A DNA stretch of 64,000 nt, from positions 496,001 to 560,000 of the forward strand of contig NZ_OMPU01000010.1 in NCBI RefSeq assembly GCF_900313065.1, read 5' to 3'. The translations under genes were made by a program, and so were the position numbers. This DNA comes from Kiloniella sp. EL199. GTDB taxonomy: Bacteria > Pseudomonadota > Alphaproteobacteria > Kiloniellales > Kiloniellaceae. The notes under the pieces were generated by a model. That model was given only the letters and a program-made list of their open reading frames with translations, made no database searches and was not told the DNA's origin. Shown here in pieces: positions 27,039-35,530 of this stretch (the first letter of the stretch is position 1; each line of letters opens with the position of its first letter).

Positions 27039-27869
27039 ATGTGTGATGCGTGTGTTATTGAAGCCGTCAAAGAAAAGATGTTATCCCGTCGTGATCTATT
27101 TAGGAAAGCTGCGGCCACTGCAGCTGTTGGTGTTGTCGGTGGTGCAGCCGTTTCTATAGGTTCTTCTGCGCCGGTTCTTGCGGTCGGGGCAAGCAAAGTG
27201 GAAGACATGACACATGAACTTCATGAAGATTTTCCAACTTATTTCGGGACTCAAGGCTTTTTCAGGGAACAGAAATTTAATTATGCGGAGCACAAATTTA
27301 ATTTATTGGAATTGAAAGTGAACGAGCACACTGGCACGCACCTGGATGCACCTCTTCATTTTTCTGAAAATGGTCAATCCGTTGCTGAAATACCTGTGGA
27401 AAACCTAGTGGTTCCCTTGTGTGTAATTGATATTAAAGAAAAAGCCGCCACAAATGCCGACGCACAGGTAACTCCGGATGATATCAAGGCTTGGGTTTCT
27501 AAAAATGGCCCTATTCCAGATCGTGCTTGTGTGGCGATGAATTCAGGATGGGACAAATTTACGGACAGTGACAAATTTCGCAATGTTGGCGATGACGAAA
27601 AGATGCATTTCCCTGGCTTCCATGTTGAAGCAACACAGATGCTTTTGGAAACAAATGCCGTTGGATTAGCGTCGGATAGTTTGTCGCTGGATTATGGGCA
27701 GTCAGCTGATTTTGCCTCTCATTATGCATGGTTGCCGACAAATCGTTGGGGCATTGAATGCCTTGCCAATCTGGACATGGTTCCAGCCAAAGGGGCAACA
27801 TTGGTTGTTGGATCGCCAAAACATCGAGGTGGTACAGGTGGACCATCCCGTATTTTTGCAATGTTCTAA
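27039..27869 (+). CDS. TAT-exported cyclase-family metal-dependent hydrolase (kynurenine-formamidase-like)
   Basis: The 276-residue protein starts MCDACVIEAVKEKMLSRRDL, a twin-arginine leader with an unusual CxxC before the RR, followed by an Ala-rich hydrophobic segment. The mature part has the cyclase-family metal motif HTGTHLDAPLHF and the second block GFHVEATQMLLE, with C-terminal GTGGPSRIFAMF. Family members hydrolyse N-formylkynurenine, isatin or other cyclic amides with Mn/Zn. The substrate is unknown; indole/tryptophan breakdown is possible given the tryptophanase-like gene elsewhere in the window, but they are not linked. Confidence 0.82.
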   Translation: MCDACVIEAVKEKMLSRRDLFRKAAATAAVGVVGGAAVSIGSSAPVLAVGASKVEDMTHELHEDFPTYFGTQGFFREQKFNYAEHKFNLLELKVNEHTGTHLDAPLHFSENGQSVAEIPVENLVVPLCVIDIKEKAATNADAQVTPDDIKAWVSKNGPIPDRACVAMNSGWDKFTDSDKFRNVGDDEKMHFPGFHVEATQMLLETNAVGLASDSLSLDYGQSADFASHYAWLPTNRWGIECLANLDMVPAKGATLVVGSPKHRGGTGGPSRIFAMF

Positions 27870-27897
27870 TCTCTCTCTAATTGAAATCTTTTGTCTG

Positions 27898-27950
27898 ATT
27901 GGGGATGTTGTCTTCTTCTATGAATTGAGAGGATAACGTCCCCAATTTGT
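27898..27950 (+). terminator. Stem-loop after the cyclase-family gene
   Basis: ATTGGGGATGTTGTC (27898-27912) pairs with GATAACGTCCCCAAT (27932-27946), with two G-U-compatible mismatches, then TTTG. It lies 28 bp after the stop; a probable Rho-independent terminator with a weak T-run. Confidence 0.55.
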
Positions 27951-28000
27951 TAAGTGTTTGGTCATTAAATTTTGCGCTCGAAAGCCTGTTTGGAAAACCA

Positions 28001-28612
28001 ATGCAGATTATTATTTTACCTGAAATATATGGGCGTACGTCTTTTATTACGAAACTTGAGGCCGTCTTTCTCAAGCAAGATATTCCTGTGAAGACGCTTG
28101 ATCTTTATGAAGGAGAACAACCCGTCTTTACAGATGAACAACAAGCCTATGACCATTTTATCAATAGTGGGGGGCATGACGAGTATCTGGCTCTACTGCA
28201 AAAAGCAATTCAACAGACAGAGGGGCCGTTATTTATTTTGGGGTTTAGTGTTGGGGCTTCAACAGTGTGGCGTGTACTGGATAATCCAGATATTGCGAAA
28301 AGAGTTCAGCGCTTTGTTGGCTTTTACTCTAGCCAGATACGGCATTATCTTTCCGTTAATCCAGAATGTCCGGTGACTTTAATTTTCCCGAAAGAAGAAA
28401 CACATTTTTCTGTTCGGGACATAATAGATGTCGTGCAGAGAAAAGATTTCGTCACCTGCTATCAAAGTGAAGCGTTGCATGGATTTTTAAACCCTCACTC
28501 AAATAATTTTATATCTGAATTGTCAGATGAATTCTTACGTGTTTTCCAAGGCTCTTACTGTGATAATTGGGTGAGTAGGTTAGATGCTTATTTACTGAAA
28601 GCTTTTAAATAA
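28001..28612 (+). CDS. Small alpha/beta-hydrolase-like protein (dienelactone-hydrolase fold)
   Basis: A 203-residue protein beginning MQIIILPEIYGRTSF. Its nucleophile elbow GFSVGAS lies near residue 87, and a late His is found in SEALHGFLNP. The layout resembles the dienelactone hydrolase family, with Ser in place of Cys. The start at ATG 28001 is chosen because the upstream in-frame residues look non-coding. Function unknown. Confidence 0.6.
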   Translation: MQIIILPEIYGRTSFITKLEAVFLKQDIPVKTLDLYEGEQPVFTDEQQAYDHFINSGGHDEYLALLQKAIQQTEGPLFILGFSVGASTVWRVLDNPDIAKRVQRFVGFYSSQIRHYLSVNPECPVTLIFPKEETHFSVRDIIDVVQRKDFVTCYQSEALHGFLNPHSNNFISELSDEFLRVFQGSYCDNWVSRLDAYLLKAFK

Positions 28613-28841
28613 TTCTCTTTTCCGAGGGATTTTTGTGACGACCCTTTTTAAAATTTATAGGAACCGTTAAACCCAAGCTTATGGAGATTCTATAAACCTT
28701 CTTCTTCAAATGAGAGAGGTTTTATCTTACCTCAGTTATCTGCTAGAAATGGGGATGACATTTTTCCGCCATGATCTATTTGTAGGGATAGGGCGTTTAT
28801 ATGTTATGGGATTTAAATAGCTGGTTGGGGGATATCCCGGT

Positions 28842-29930
28842 TTGAAAGTTACGTTACTCTTATCTGGAATTTTATCTGGATTAATATCGGGTGGATTTGT
28901 TTTCGGTAGCTCGCCATTGCTTGCGCAGGATGCTGATCCGTCAACAGATTCTGATGCTACCTTTCAAGAACAGTTAACGGGCCGGGTCGCGAACAAGAAA
29001 GAAGACCAGTATATTTCACTGGTTATCGAGAATGATTCTCTTGGCACAGCTGGAACCGATAAGAACTATACTAGCGGTGTGCGTTTGGGTTATTTGGATG
29101 TAAACGCAGATCTGCCTGATATAGCCTATACGCTGGACCGTGTTATTCCTACTTTTGGTATCAATGAAACATCCAGTGTGTTCTATGCTTTGGGCCAGAA
29201 CATCTATACACCGCGAAATATTCGCCAGCGCGAACAGGACCAGAATGATCGTCCTTGGGCAGCACACCTTTACGGGTCAATCGGTCTGGTAACTGTAACA
29301 GATAATCATCTGGACGAGATCGAAGCGTCTCTTGGTGTTGTTGGTCCGGCGGCATTGGGTGAACAGGCCCAGAAGTTTGTTCATACCCATGTAACCCCCA
29401 GCAGTCCAACCCCGCATGGCTGGTCAAACCAGCTTAATCATGAGCCCGCATTTTCATTGGGGTGGCAACGACGGTTTCCCGAGTACTGGTCTGTTGACAT
29501 GGCTGGATTAAGCTTGGGCGCATCCCCTTACTATGGGGCAACACTTGGCAATGTGCATACCTTTGCCGATGTCGGTATTAACTTCAGGCTGACGCCAGAA
29601 CAGGATGTGTGGCAGGACGCACCTGTACGTGTGAAACCGGGCCTTCCCGGCACAGGATATTTTGATACGCCAGATGATGGGTGGAGCTGGTATCTCTTTG
29701 CCGGATTGGAAGGACGTGCGGTGGCACGGAATATCTTTCTGGATGGTAATACCTTTAGTGACTCTCACTCGGTTGATAAACACCATTTTGTTGCTGATAT
29801 TAATGGTGGGTTAGCCATGACCTATGACCGTTATCGCGTTAGCTATACCATGGTGTATCGTACCAAAGAATTCGAAGGACAGGACGATCCCGCGGTCTTT
29901 GGCGCTGTCAGTTTCGGCGTGCGGTTTTAA
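28842..29930 (+). CDS. LpxR-like outer-membrane lipid A deacylase (DUF2219)
   Basis: The 362-residue protein has an N-terminal signal peptide (cleavage near LLAQDA, residue 28). The DUF2219 hallmark NDSLGTAGTDKNYTSGVRLGY contains the catalytic-site Asn/Asp/Thr-Ser cluster; amphipathic strands follow and the C-terminal aromatic VSFGVRF fits beta-barrel insertion. LpxR removes the 3'-acyloxyacyl group from lipid A. The start is TTG at 28842 with GGGGGATAT ahead. Single gene. Confidence 0.85.
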   Translation: MKVTLLLSGILSGLISGGFVFGSSPLLAQDADPSTDSDATFQEQLTGRVANKKEDQYISLVIENDSLGTAGTDKNYTSGVRLGYLDVNADLPDIAYTLDRVIPTFGINETSSVFYALGQNIYTPRNIRQREQDQNDRPWAAHLYGSIGLVTVTDNHLDEIEASLGVVGPAALGEQAQKFVHTHVTPSSPTPHGWSNQLNHEPAFSLGWQRRFPEYWSVDMAGLSLGASPYYGATLGNVHTFADVGINFRLTPEQDVWQDAPVRVKPGLPGTGYFDTPDDGWSWYLFAGLEGRAVARNIFLDGNTFSDSHSVDKHHFVADINGGLAMTYDRYRVSYTMVYRTKEFEGQDDPAVFGAVSFGVRF

Positions 29931-30005
29931 GACTGGTCGTGGGTACTGGAATATGATTATGCTAATGGTCGTGTTCAATTAATTCAGCCATTTCAGGAGC
30001 ATGAT

Positions 30006-30410
30006 ATGTCCACTGTTCTTCCGCCCGAAGATCTGGAAAGTAATCCACGGGTAAAAGCTGTTTTTGATGATATCCGGGCAACGCGTCAGACAGATTTTAT
30101 CAACAATATCTGGCGATATCTGGCTTTTGATACTGATCTTCTGGAACGTACATGGACAGAGGTAAAAGCCGTGATGGCAACACCTTCTGATCTGGATCCC
30201 CTGACCAAGGAGATGCTCTATCTCGCGGTATCCATTGTCAATAACTGTAATTATTGTGTGCATTCCCATACCGCAGGGGCCAAAGCCAAAGGAATGACGC
30301 AGGCACAACATGCTGAAGTGCTCAAGATTGTGGCACTTGCGTCAAAAACCAACCAGTTGGCAACAGCTCTGCAATTGCCAACTGATCCTGAATTTCTGAT
30401 GGAAGGGTAA
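30006..30410 (+). CDS. AhpD-like carboxymuconolactone-decarboxylase-family protein
   Basis: A 134-residue helical protein with the redox motif NNCNYCVHSHTAGAKAKGM, that is, CxxC plus downstream His as in AhpD/peroxidase-like members of the family. AGGAGC lies before the ATG. It probably acts as a thiol-dependent peroxidase or reductase partner; no AhpC neighbour is present. Confidence 0.82.
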   Translation: MSTVLPPEDLESNPRVKAVFDDIRATRQTDFINNIWRYLAFDTDLLERTWTEVKAVMATPSDLDPLTKEMLYLAVSIVNNCNYCVHSHTAGAKAKGMTQAQHAEVLKIVALASKTNQLATALQLPTDPEFLMEG

Positions 30411-30578
30411 TCGCGTTTTAGTTAGGTTTCAGAATTGTGTTGTCGGGCAATTTTATTCTGTCCAGTTTATTTGCCCAAATTTTACTTTGGTGTTTAGGGG
30501 GGCAAGGTATTGAAATGATATGATTTACGGCTTACCTGGAACGGGCATTTTTTTAAAACGAGAACACGGAAGTTAACG

Positions 30579-31553
30579 ATGACCTATGCAATAGTTGCAC
30601 GCGGAAAAGGCGGCAGTAATGTTCTGGAACAGGTTGAGTTGGATCGCCTAACGCCCGCTGCCGGGGAAGTTATGGTTCGTCATACGGCCATCGGGGTCAA
30701 TTTTATCGATACCTATTTCCGTACCGGGCTTTATCCATGGTCTGTCGAAAAAGATCTGGTTTTGGGGAGTGAAGCCGCTGGCGTTGTTGAAGCCGCGGGG
30801 GAAGAAGTATCCGGGTTTTCTGTTGGTGATCGTGTTGCCTATACCATTCCCAATGGAGCCTATGTTTCTCATCGTGCCATAGAGGCCAAACATCTGGTAA
30901 AACTGCCAGATGGTATTTCTGATGAAACAGCAGCTGCATCAATGCTCAAGGGATTGACGGCTCATTATCTTTTGCATCGTAGTTTTGAGGCCCAATCCGG
31001 GCACAAGGTTCTGTTTCATGCTGCGGCTGGTGGTGTAGGCCTTATTGCCGGGCAGTGGTTGGCGTCAAAAGGCGTTACAGCGATTGGAACAGCCGGTGGG
31101 CCAGAAAAGTGCGCACTGGCATCTGCCTATGGCTATCGTCAGATGATTGATTACAAGTCAGAAGATTTTGTTGAGCGGATCAAGGAAATCACCGAAGGGC
31201 AGGGTGTTGATGCGGTTTATGACAGTATCGGTCAAGATACCTATCCCGGATCTTTACATTGCTTGAAGAATTTTGGCTCGTTGGTCAGCTTTGGGCAGTC
31301 ATCTGGCCCAGCGCTTGATTTCAAACTATCAGATCTCGCCGCTGGTTCGTATTCTGTAACGCGTCCAATTCTGTTTCATTTCACGGCTGAACCGGGATAT
31401 TTGCAATCGGCTGCTGATGCCTTGTTTGCGATGATTATTTCTGGCGATATAAAGATAAATATCAATCAAAGGTTTAGTCTGGCTGATGCGGCAAAAGCCC
31501 ATGATCAACTGGAAGCCCGCCTGACTACGGGATCAACTGTTCTTATTCCATAG
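30579..31553 (+). CDS. qor: NADPH:quinone oxidoreductase (QOR, zinc-free MDR family)
   Basis: The 324-residue protein has the MDR fold: N-terminal GVNFIDTYFRTGLYP, the Rossmann motif HAAAGGVGLIAGQWL near residues 148-162 and C-terminal LEARLTTGSTVLIP. Catalytic zinc ligands are absent, as in quinone oxidoreductase. It reduces quinones with NADPH in the cytoplasm. A good terminator follows. Confidence 0.88.
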   Translation: MTYAIVARGKGGSNVLEQVELDRLTPAAGEVMVRHTAIGVNFIDTYFRTGLYPWSVEKDLVLGSEAAGVVEAAGEEVSGFSVGDRVAYTIPNGAYVSHRAIEAKHLVKLPDGISDETAAASMLKGLTAHYLLHRSFEAQSGHKVLFHAAAGGVGLIAGQWLASKGVTAIGTAGGPEKCALASAYGYRQMIDYKSEDFVERIKEITEGQGVDAVYDSIGQDTYPGSLHCLKNFGSLVSFGQSSGPALDFKLSDLAAGSYSVTRPILFHFTAEPGYLQSAADALFAMIISGDIKININQRFSLADAAKAHDQLEARLTTGSTVLIP

Positions 31554-31629
31554 GCAAGGCCTCACACCTTAGTACAGAACATCAGGGCTTTGAGTTTCAA
31601 AGTTCAATTGAGCTTAATTGTTATCATGG

Positions 31630-31673
31630 AACAGGCAGGAGTATTCTTGCTGCTAGAATATCCCCTGTTTTTT
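31630..31673 (+). terminator. Rho-independent terminator after qor
   Basis: AACAGG and an AGGAGTATTCT arm pair with AGAATATCCCCT and CCTGTT, and the stem runs directly into TTTTTT. It lies 77 bp after the qor stop. Confidence 0.7.
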
Positions 31674-31740
31674 GTGTATAATGAATTTTTGCGCATGAGG
31701 TAATGTTGAGAACTCTAGCCTCTCCCGGGTGTTTTGTTTA

Positions 31741-33369
31741 ATGGATCAACCACCAATTTTTGATAGTTTTATTGATGGCCCTGCGAAAGAGCTGCTTCGG
31801 TTAATTAACAATCATGCACTTGTCTATATTCTGTCTGATGACCTAATATTAAAATACTCCAACCAAAAACTTGCTGATATTTCGGGCTATACAATTGATG
31901 AGTTAGAGGGCATGTCGATTTTGAAACTGCGCTCTCAATATCATGCTGATTCTTTTTATGAAGAAATGTGGTCGACTCTTCACCAGGGAGGCACTTGGAC
32001 GGGGGAAATATGCTGTATGGGGCGATCTGGTGCTTATTATTGGGAAGAGCTATCTCTTTGCCCGTTAGAGCTTAAAGGAGACTCAAACAAATATTATCTG
32101 GCAGTCAGTGCTGATATTTCATTGTTAAAAAGCCGTGAAAAAACGATGGAGGCTTACAATGAAATGTTGATCAACATTACCAAAGGCGTTCTCCTGAAAG
32201 AAAATTTTGATCACCTGATTGATAATGTCGAAGCCATTTTTCCGCATATGAACTGTGCGATAATGATGTCCGAGAATGAACATTATCTCCGCAGTTTTGC
32301 CGGCCCCAGTATTCCAGTTGAATATGCAAATGCTGTTGATGGAATTGAAATTGGCGAACATGTAGGATCCTGTGGCGCAGCAGCTAAAACCCAGAAACTT
32401 GTTGTCGTGGAAGATCTATACGACCATCCAAACTGGGCTCCTTATCTGGATGTTATCAAGAAGACAGATTATCATGCCTGTTGGTCGCATCCAATTGTAA
32501 GTTCGGCAGGAAGGACCTATGGAACCTTTGCAATTTATTATAAAACAACGCGTGGTCCGACAGAAATAGAACTTAATTTGATTCAGTCTCTGGCTTATAG
32601 CTGTCGTGGTGCCATAGAAAGTCATAATGCCCGTTATGAATTGATAGAACAGCGGAATCGAGCCGAGACAGCTAATCATGCCAAGAGCCAGTTTCTGGCG
32701 AACATGAGCCACGAATTGAGGACACCTCTGAACGCGGTGCTTGGCTTTTCGGAAATATTGGAAAAAGAACTGTTCGGGCCGCTTGGGAACAATAAATACA
32801 AAACCTATGCCGGAGATATTCAAACCTCGGCAAATTTCCTGTTGGATATTATTGGTGATATTCTGGACATATCGCTTATCGAAGCGGGAAAGATTTCACC
32901 GGAACCCGAAAATTTGCCTGTTAAAAAGTTGATGAGTTGTTGCATGCAACTGGTCAAGAACAGAGCAAATGACAAAGGCGTGGATTATGAAATTATTGAA
33001 CCCGATGATGATTATTATATCTATGCGGATAAACAGCATGTGAAGCAAATCATCGCAAATTTGCTGATCAACGCAATCAAGTTCACGCCATCCAAAGGGA
33101 AAGTCATTCTTACTGCCGAAATCAATAAACCCGAATACATTGACTTTGTCATCAGGGATAACGGGATCGGAATTGCCAAAGAAAATCTGGAACGGGTTAT
33201 GGAACCATTTAGCCAGGTTGCCGACAGTATGACCCGTGCACATGAAGGTGTTGGTCTGGGGTTAAGCCTTGCTAAAAAGCTTGTTGTCGCGCAGGGGGGA
33301 GAGTTCAGACTTGAAAGTGTGTATGGTGAGGGAACATCTGTTTTTGTTAGTCTTCCTCTTCAATATTAA
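31741..33369 (+). CDS. PAS-GAF sensor histidine kinase
   Basis: A 542-residue soluble kinase without membrane helices. An N-terminal PAS domain (about 20-135) is followed by a GAF domain (about 145-305, with VGSCGAAAKTQKLVVVEDL) and HisKA with the phospho-acceptor His in ANMSHELRTPLNAVLG near residue 323. HATPase_c has N-box LLINAIKFTPSKG, G1 RDNGIGIAK and G2 GVGLGLSLAKKL. The ligand and the partner regulator are not apparent; it is an orphan gene. Confidence 0.87.
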   Translation: MDQPPIFDSFIDGPAKELLRLINNHALVYILSDDLILKYSNQKLADISGYTIDELEGMSILKLRSQYHADSFYEEMWSTLHQGGTWTGEICCMGRSGAYYWEELSLCPLELKGDSNKYYLAVSADISLLKSREKTMEAYNEMLINITKGVLLKENFDHLIDNVEAIFPHMNCAIMMSENEHYLRSFAGPSIPVEYANAVDGIEIGEHVGSCGAAAKTQKLVVVEDLYDHPNWAPYLDVIKKTDYHACWSHPIVSSAGRTYGTFAIYYKTTRGPTEIELNLIQSLAYSCRGAIESHNARYELIEQRNRAETANHAKSQFLANMSHELRTPLNAVLGFSEILEKELFGPLGNNKYKTYAGDIQTSANFLLDIIGDILDISLIEAGKISPEPENLPVKKLMSCCMQLVKNRANDKGVDYEIIEPDDDYYIYADKQHVKQIIANLLINAIKFTPSKGKVILTAEINKPEYIDFVIRDNGIGIAKENLERVMEPFSQVADSMTRAHEGVGLGLSLAKKLVVAQGGEFRLESVYGEGTSVFVSLPLQY

Positions 33370-33612
33370 AACGATTTAAAATGTATATTCAATGAAGCTT
33401 CGTGCAAAGATCCAGACTTTGTTGTCAGACCACCAAGTTGATTGTTTGACAGCAATAATGCTGTTTTATACATCAGATTAGAAAATCTTTTATAACTGTA
33501 TTAGATAAACTGGGCTTGAAGAATTGTCTTTGGCCTAATAAAGCTATTGTATAAAAAATATTTTCAGAACCAAATTTCAAAACCCGCATTTGTAATCAGG
33601 GAAGGCAAAGGC

Positions 33613-34470
33613 ATGGCAATCGGCGAAGTAATCTGGACATACTTTCAAGGTGAATGGCACGAAGGTAATTTACCGGTTATGGGGGCCGCAGATCATGGTA
33701 CCTGGCTTGGCTCTCTTGTGTTTGACGGCGCACGATCTTTCGAAGGCGTTGTCCCGGATCTGGATCTTCATTCTGCGCGCGTGAATGCATCTGCCGAGGT
33801 TATGGGCCTGAAACCAACCATGACGACACAGCAACTAATTGACCTGACAATGGAAGGGTTGAAGAAATTTGCTGATGATGCCGCTGTTTACATCCGCCCG
33901 ATGTATTGGTCAAAAGAAGGTGGTGCAGGTACGGTTGTCCCCGATGAGAACTCTACCGAGTTCTGTCTCTGTCTGGAACAGTTTCCCATGGCACCAACCA
34001 GCTATACACAAACACTTTGTCGAACGAAATTTGTCCGTCCTATGGTTTCAATGGCACCAGTAAACGCCAAGGCGGCTTGTCTTTACCCAAACAATGGCCG
34101 AATGATCCGCGAAGCGCAGGCACGAGGGTATAATAACGCTCTCGTAGCCGATGCGCTGGGGAATGTTGCTGAAACCGGCACCTCAAATGTGTTTATGGTC
34201 AAAGACAATGTAATCTATACACCCGTTCCAAATGGCACTTTCCTGAATGGCATTACCCGCCAACGTGTTATTGGTCTTCTTCGTGAAGCCGGACGTGAGG
34301 TTGTAGAGACAACACTTAGCTTTGAAGATTTTGAAGGTGCCGATGAAGTCTTCATGAGTGGAAATATCTCTAAAATCACGCCTGTTGTTAAGTTCGAAGA
34401 TGTGGAATACCCCATTGGTTCCGTGAGTAAACTGGCCCGAGAACTTTACTGGGCATGGGCAAAGAGCTAA
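33613..34470 (+). CDS. ilvE: Branched-chain amino-acid aminotransferase (PLP fold type IV)
   Basis: The 285-residue protein has the fold-type IV layout. DGARSFEGVVPDLDLHSARV lies near the N terminus, a central lysine region is found in NAKAACLYPN, and the PLP motif ALGNVAETGTSNVFMVK is followed by FLNGITRQRVI. It transfers the amino group of Leu, Ile or Val to 2-oxoglutarate. D-amino-acid aminotransferase-type members share these motifs, so ilvE is the likely but not the only call. GGGAAGG precedes the ATG at 33613. Confidence 0.8.
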   Translation: MAIGEVIWTYFQGEWHEGNLPVMGAADHGTWLGSLVFDGARSFEGVVPDLDLHSARVNASAEVMGLKPTMTTQQLIDLTMEGLKKFADDAAVYIRPMYWSKEGGAGTVVPDENSTEFCLCLEQFPMAPTSYTQTLCRTKFVRPMVSMAPVNAKAACLYPNNGRMIREAQARGYNNALVADALGNVAETGTSNVFMVKDNVIYTPVPNGTFLNGITRQRVIGLLREAGREVVETTLSFEDFEGADEVFMSGNISKITPVVKFEDVEYPIGSVSKLARELYWAWAKS

Positions 34471-34494
34471 TCGTTACAGGTAGGTATTTTGTTT

Positions 34495-34532
34495 AAACAG
34501 CCTGATGTATCAAACGCATCTGGCTGTTTCTT
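34495..34532. terminator. Stem-loop terminator between convergent ilvE and methyltransferase genes
   Basis: AAACAGCCTGATG (34495-34507) pairs with CATCTGGCTGTTT (34517-34529), with one mismatch and a 9-base loop, then CTTTG. The inverse strand has AAACAAAA after the stem. Likely bidirectional. Confidence 0.65.
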
Positions 34533-34554
34533 TGTATTGCCTGTTCAGTTTTTG

Positions 34555-35388
34555 TTAGCCTGCACGTGCAATGACAATCATTTCTTTATGATCATTCCTG
34601 AATAAAGATCGATCCCAATCACCGTATAGCTGTTCGACTTTTAATCCTGCTTCTTCTAAATGGTCTGAAAGTTCTTGCTGACTGAGGAACCTTATGTACG
34701 CTTCGGTTTTCGTCGTGTCGGATTGGTATTCGTTGGTATTGGACAATAAATCGACCTGCGAAGGATATATTTCTCGGTAAAGAGTAAAGTATTGAACAAT
34801 GGCTCCTTTACCTTGTGATGTCACACTGCCAACGTCATGCCATACTGCAATTTCTTTATCCGTTGAATATTGAGGGTTGCCGCGGAGCATAAAAGTTTCA
34901 GTTGTTAATTCAGGCGTCCAGTTTAACCATGCTTTAGCAGCCGCATTACGAGTATCAAAAGCAATCCTGCCATCAGGACTTAAGTGGGTTTTCATGTTAG
35001 AAAGTACTGTTTGTATATCCTGATCCGATAGGAAAACCTGAAAAGCGTGACCACTCAATACAATGAGGTCATAGCGCTTATCTGATGTAAAGGTCGCGGC
35101 ATCAGACTTAATCCAGGTGACTTTGTTTCCTGATGAACGTTGCAATGCGATGTCCAGCATATTCTGGGCCGGATCCACCCCGGTTATATCATGCCCTTGT
35201 CTTGCAAAAGCTGTGGTTAGTAAACCTGTGCCACAACCAACATCAAGGATTTTCTGGGGAACAGAATAACCCAGAACCAAAGAGAGAAAAAAATCACAGT
35301 CAGGCCCCCACGGGTTTTGCTTGTCATAAAGACGCGTGAGGACAGGATCATGATAGTGATCGAAAGCAATTGTATCTGATACTGTCAT
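34555..35388 (-). CDS. Class I SAM-dependent methyltransferase
   Basis: The 277-residue protein has the SAM-binding motif I ILDVGCGTGLLTTAFA near residues 45-60, motif II GVDPAQNMLDIA and motif III YDLIVLSGHAFQVF. This is the Methyltransf_25 pattern for small molecules or lipids. The C-terminal SQQELSDHLEEAGLKVEQLYGDW is typical. The substrate is unknown; single gene. Confidence 0.82.
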   Translation of the reverse strand: MTVSDTIAFDHYHDPVLTRLYDKQNPWGPDCDFFLSLVLGYSVPQKILDVGCGTGLLTTAFARQGHDITGVDPAQNMLDIALQRSSGNKVTWIKSDAATFTSDKRYDLIVLSGHAFQVFLSDQDIQTVLSNMKTHLSPDGRIAFDTRNAAAKAWLNWTPELTTETFMLRGNPQYSTDKEIAVWHDVGSVTSQGKGAIVQYFTLYREIYPSQVDLLSNTNEYQSDTTKTEAYIRFLSQQELSDHLEEAGLKVEQLYGDWDRSLFRNDHKEMIVIARAG

Positions 35389-35530
35389 GTTTCGGATATA
35401 TTACCAGATAATGGTTTTGGTTGGGAAAGGCGGTGGGTGCCAAGCTATTCTAGCTGTTAGTATATGTGCCATGATCGACAGGTATTTTCTATCAAACTGG
35501 CCTGGTATGGTAAACTTTTGAATTATTAAT

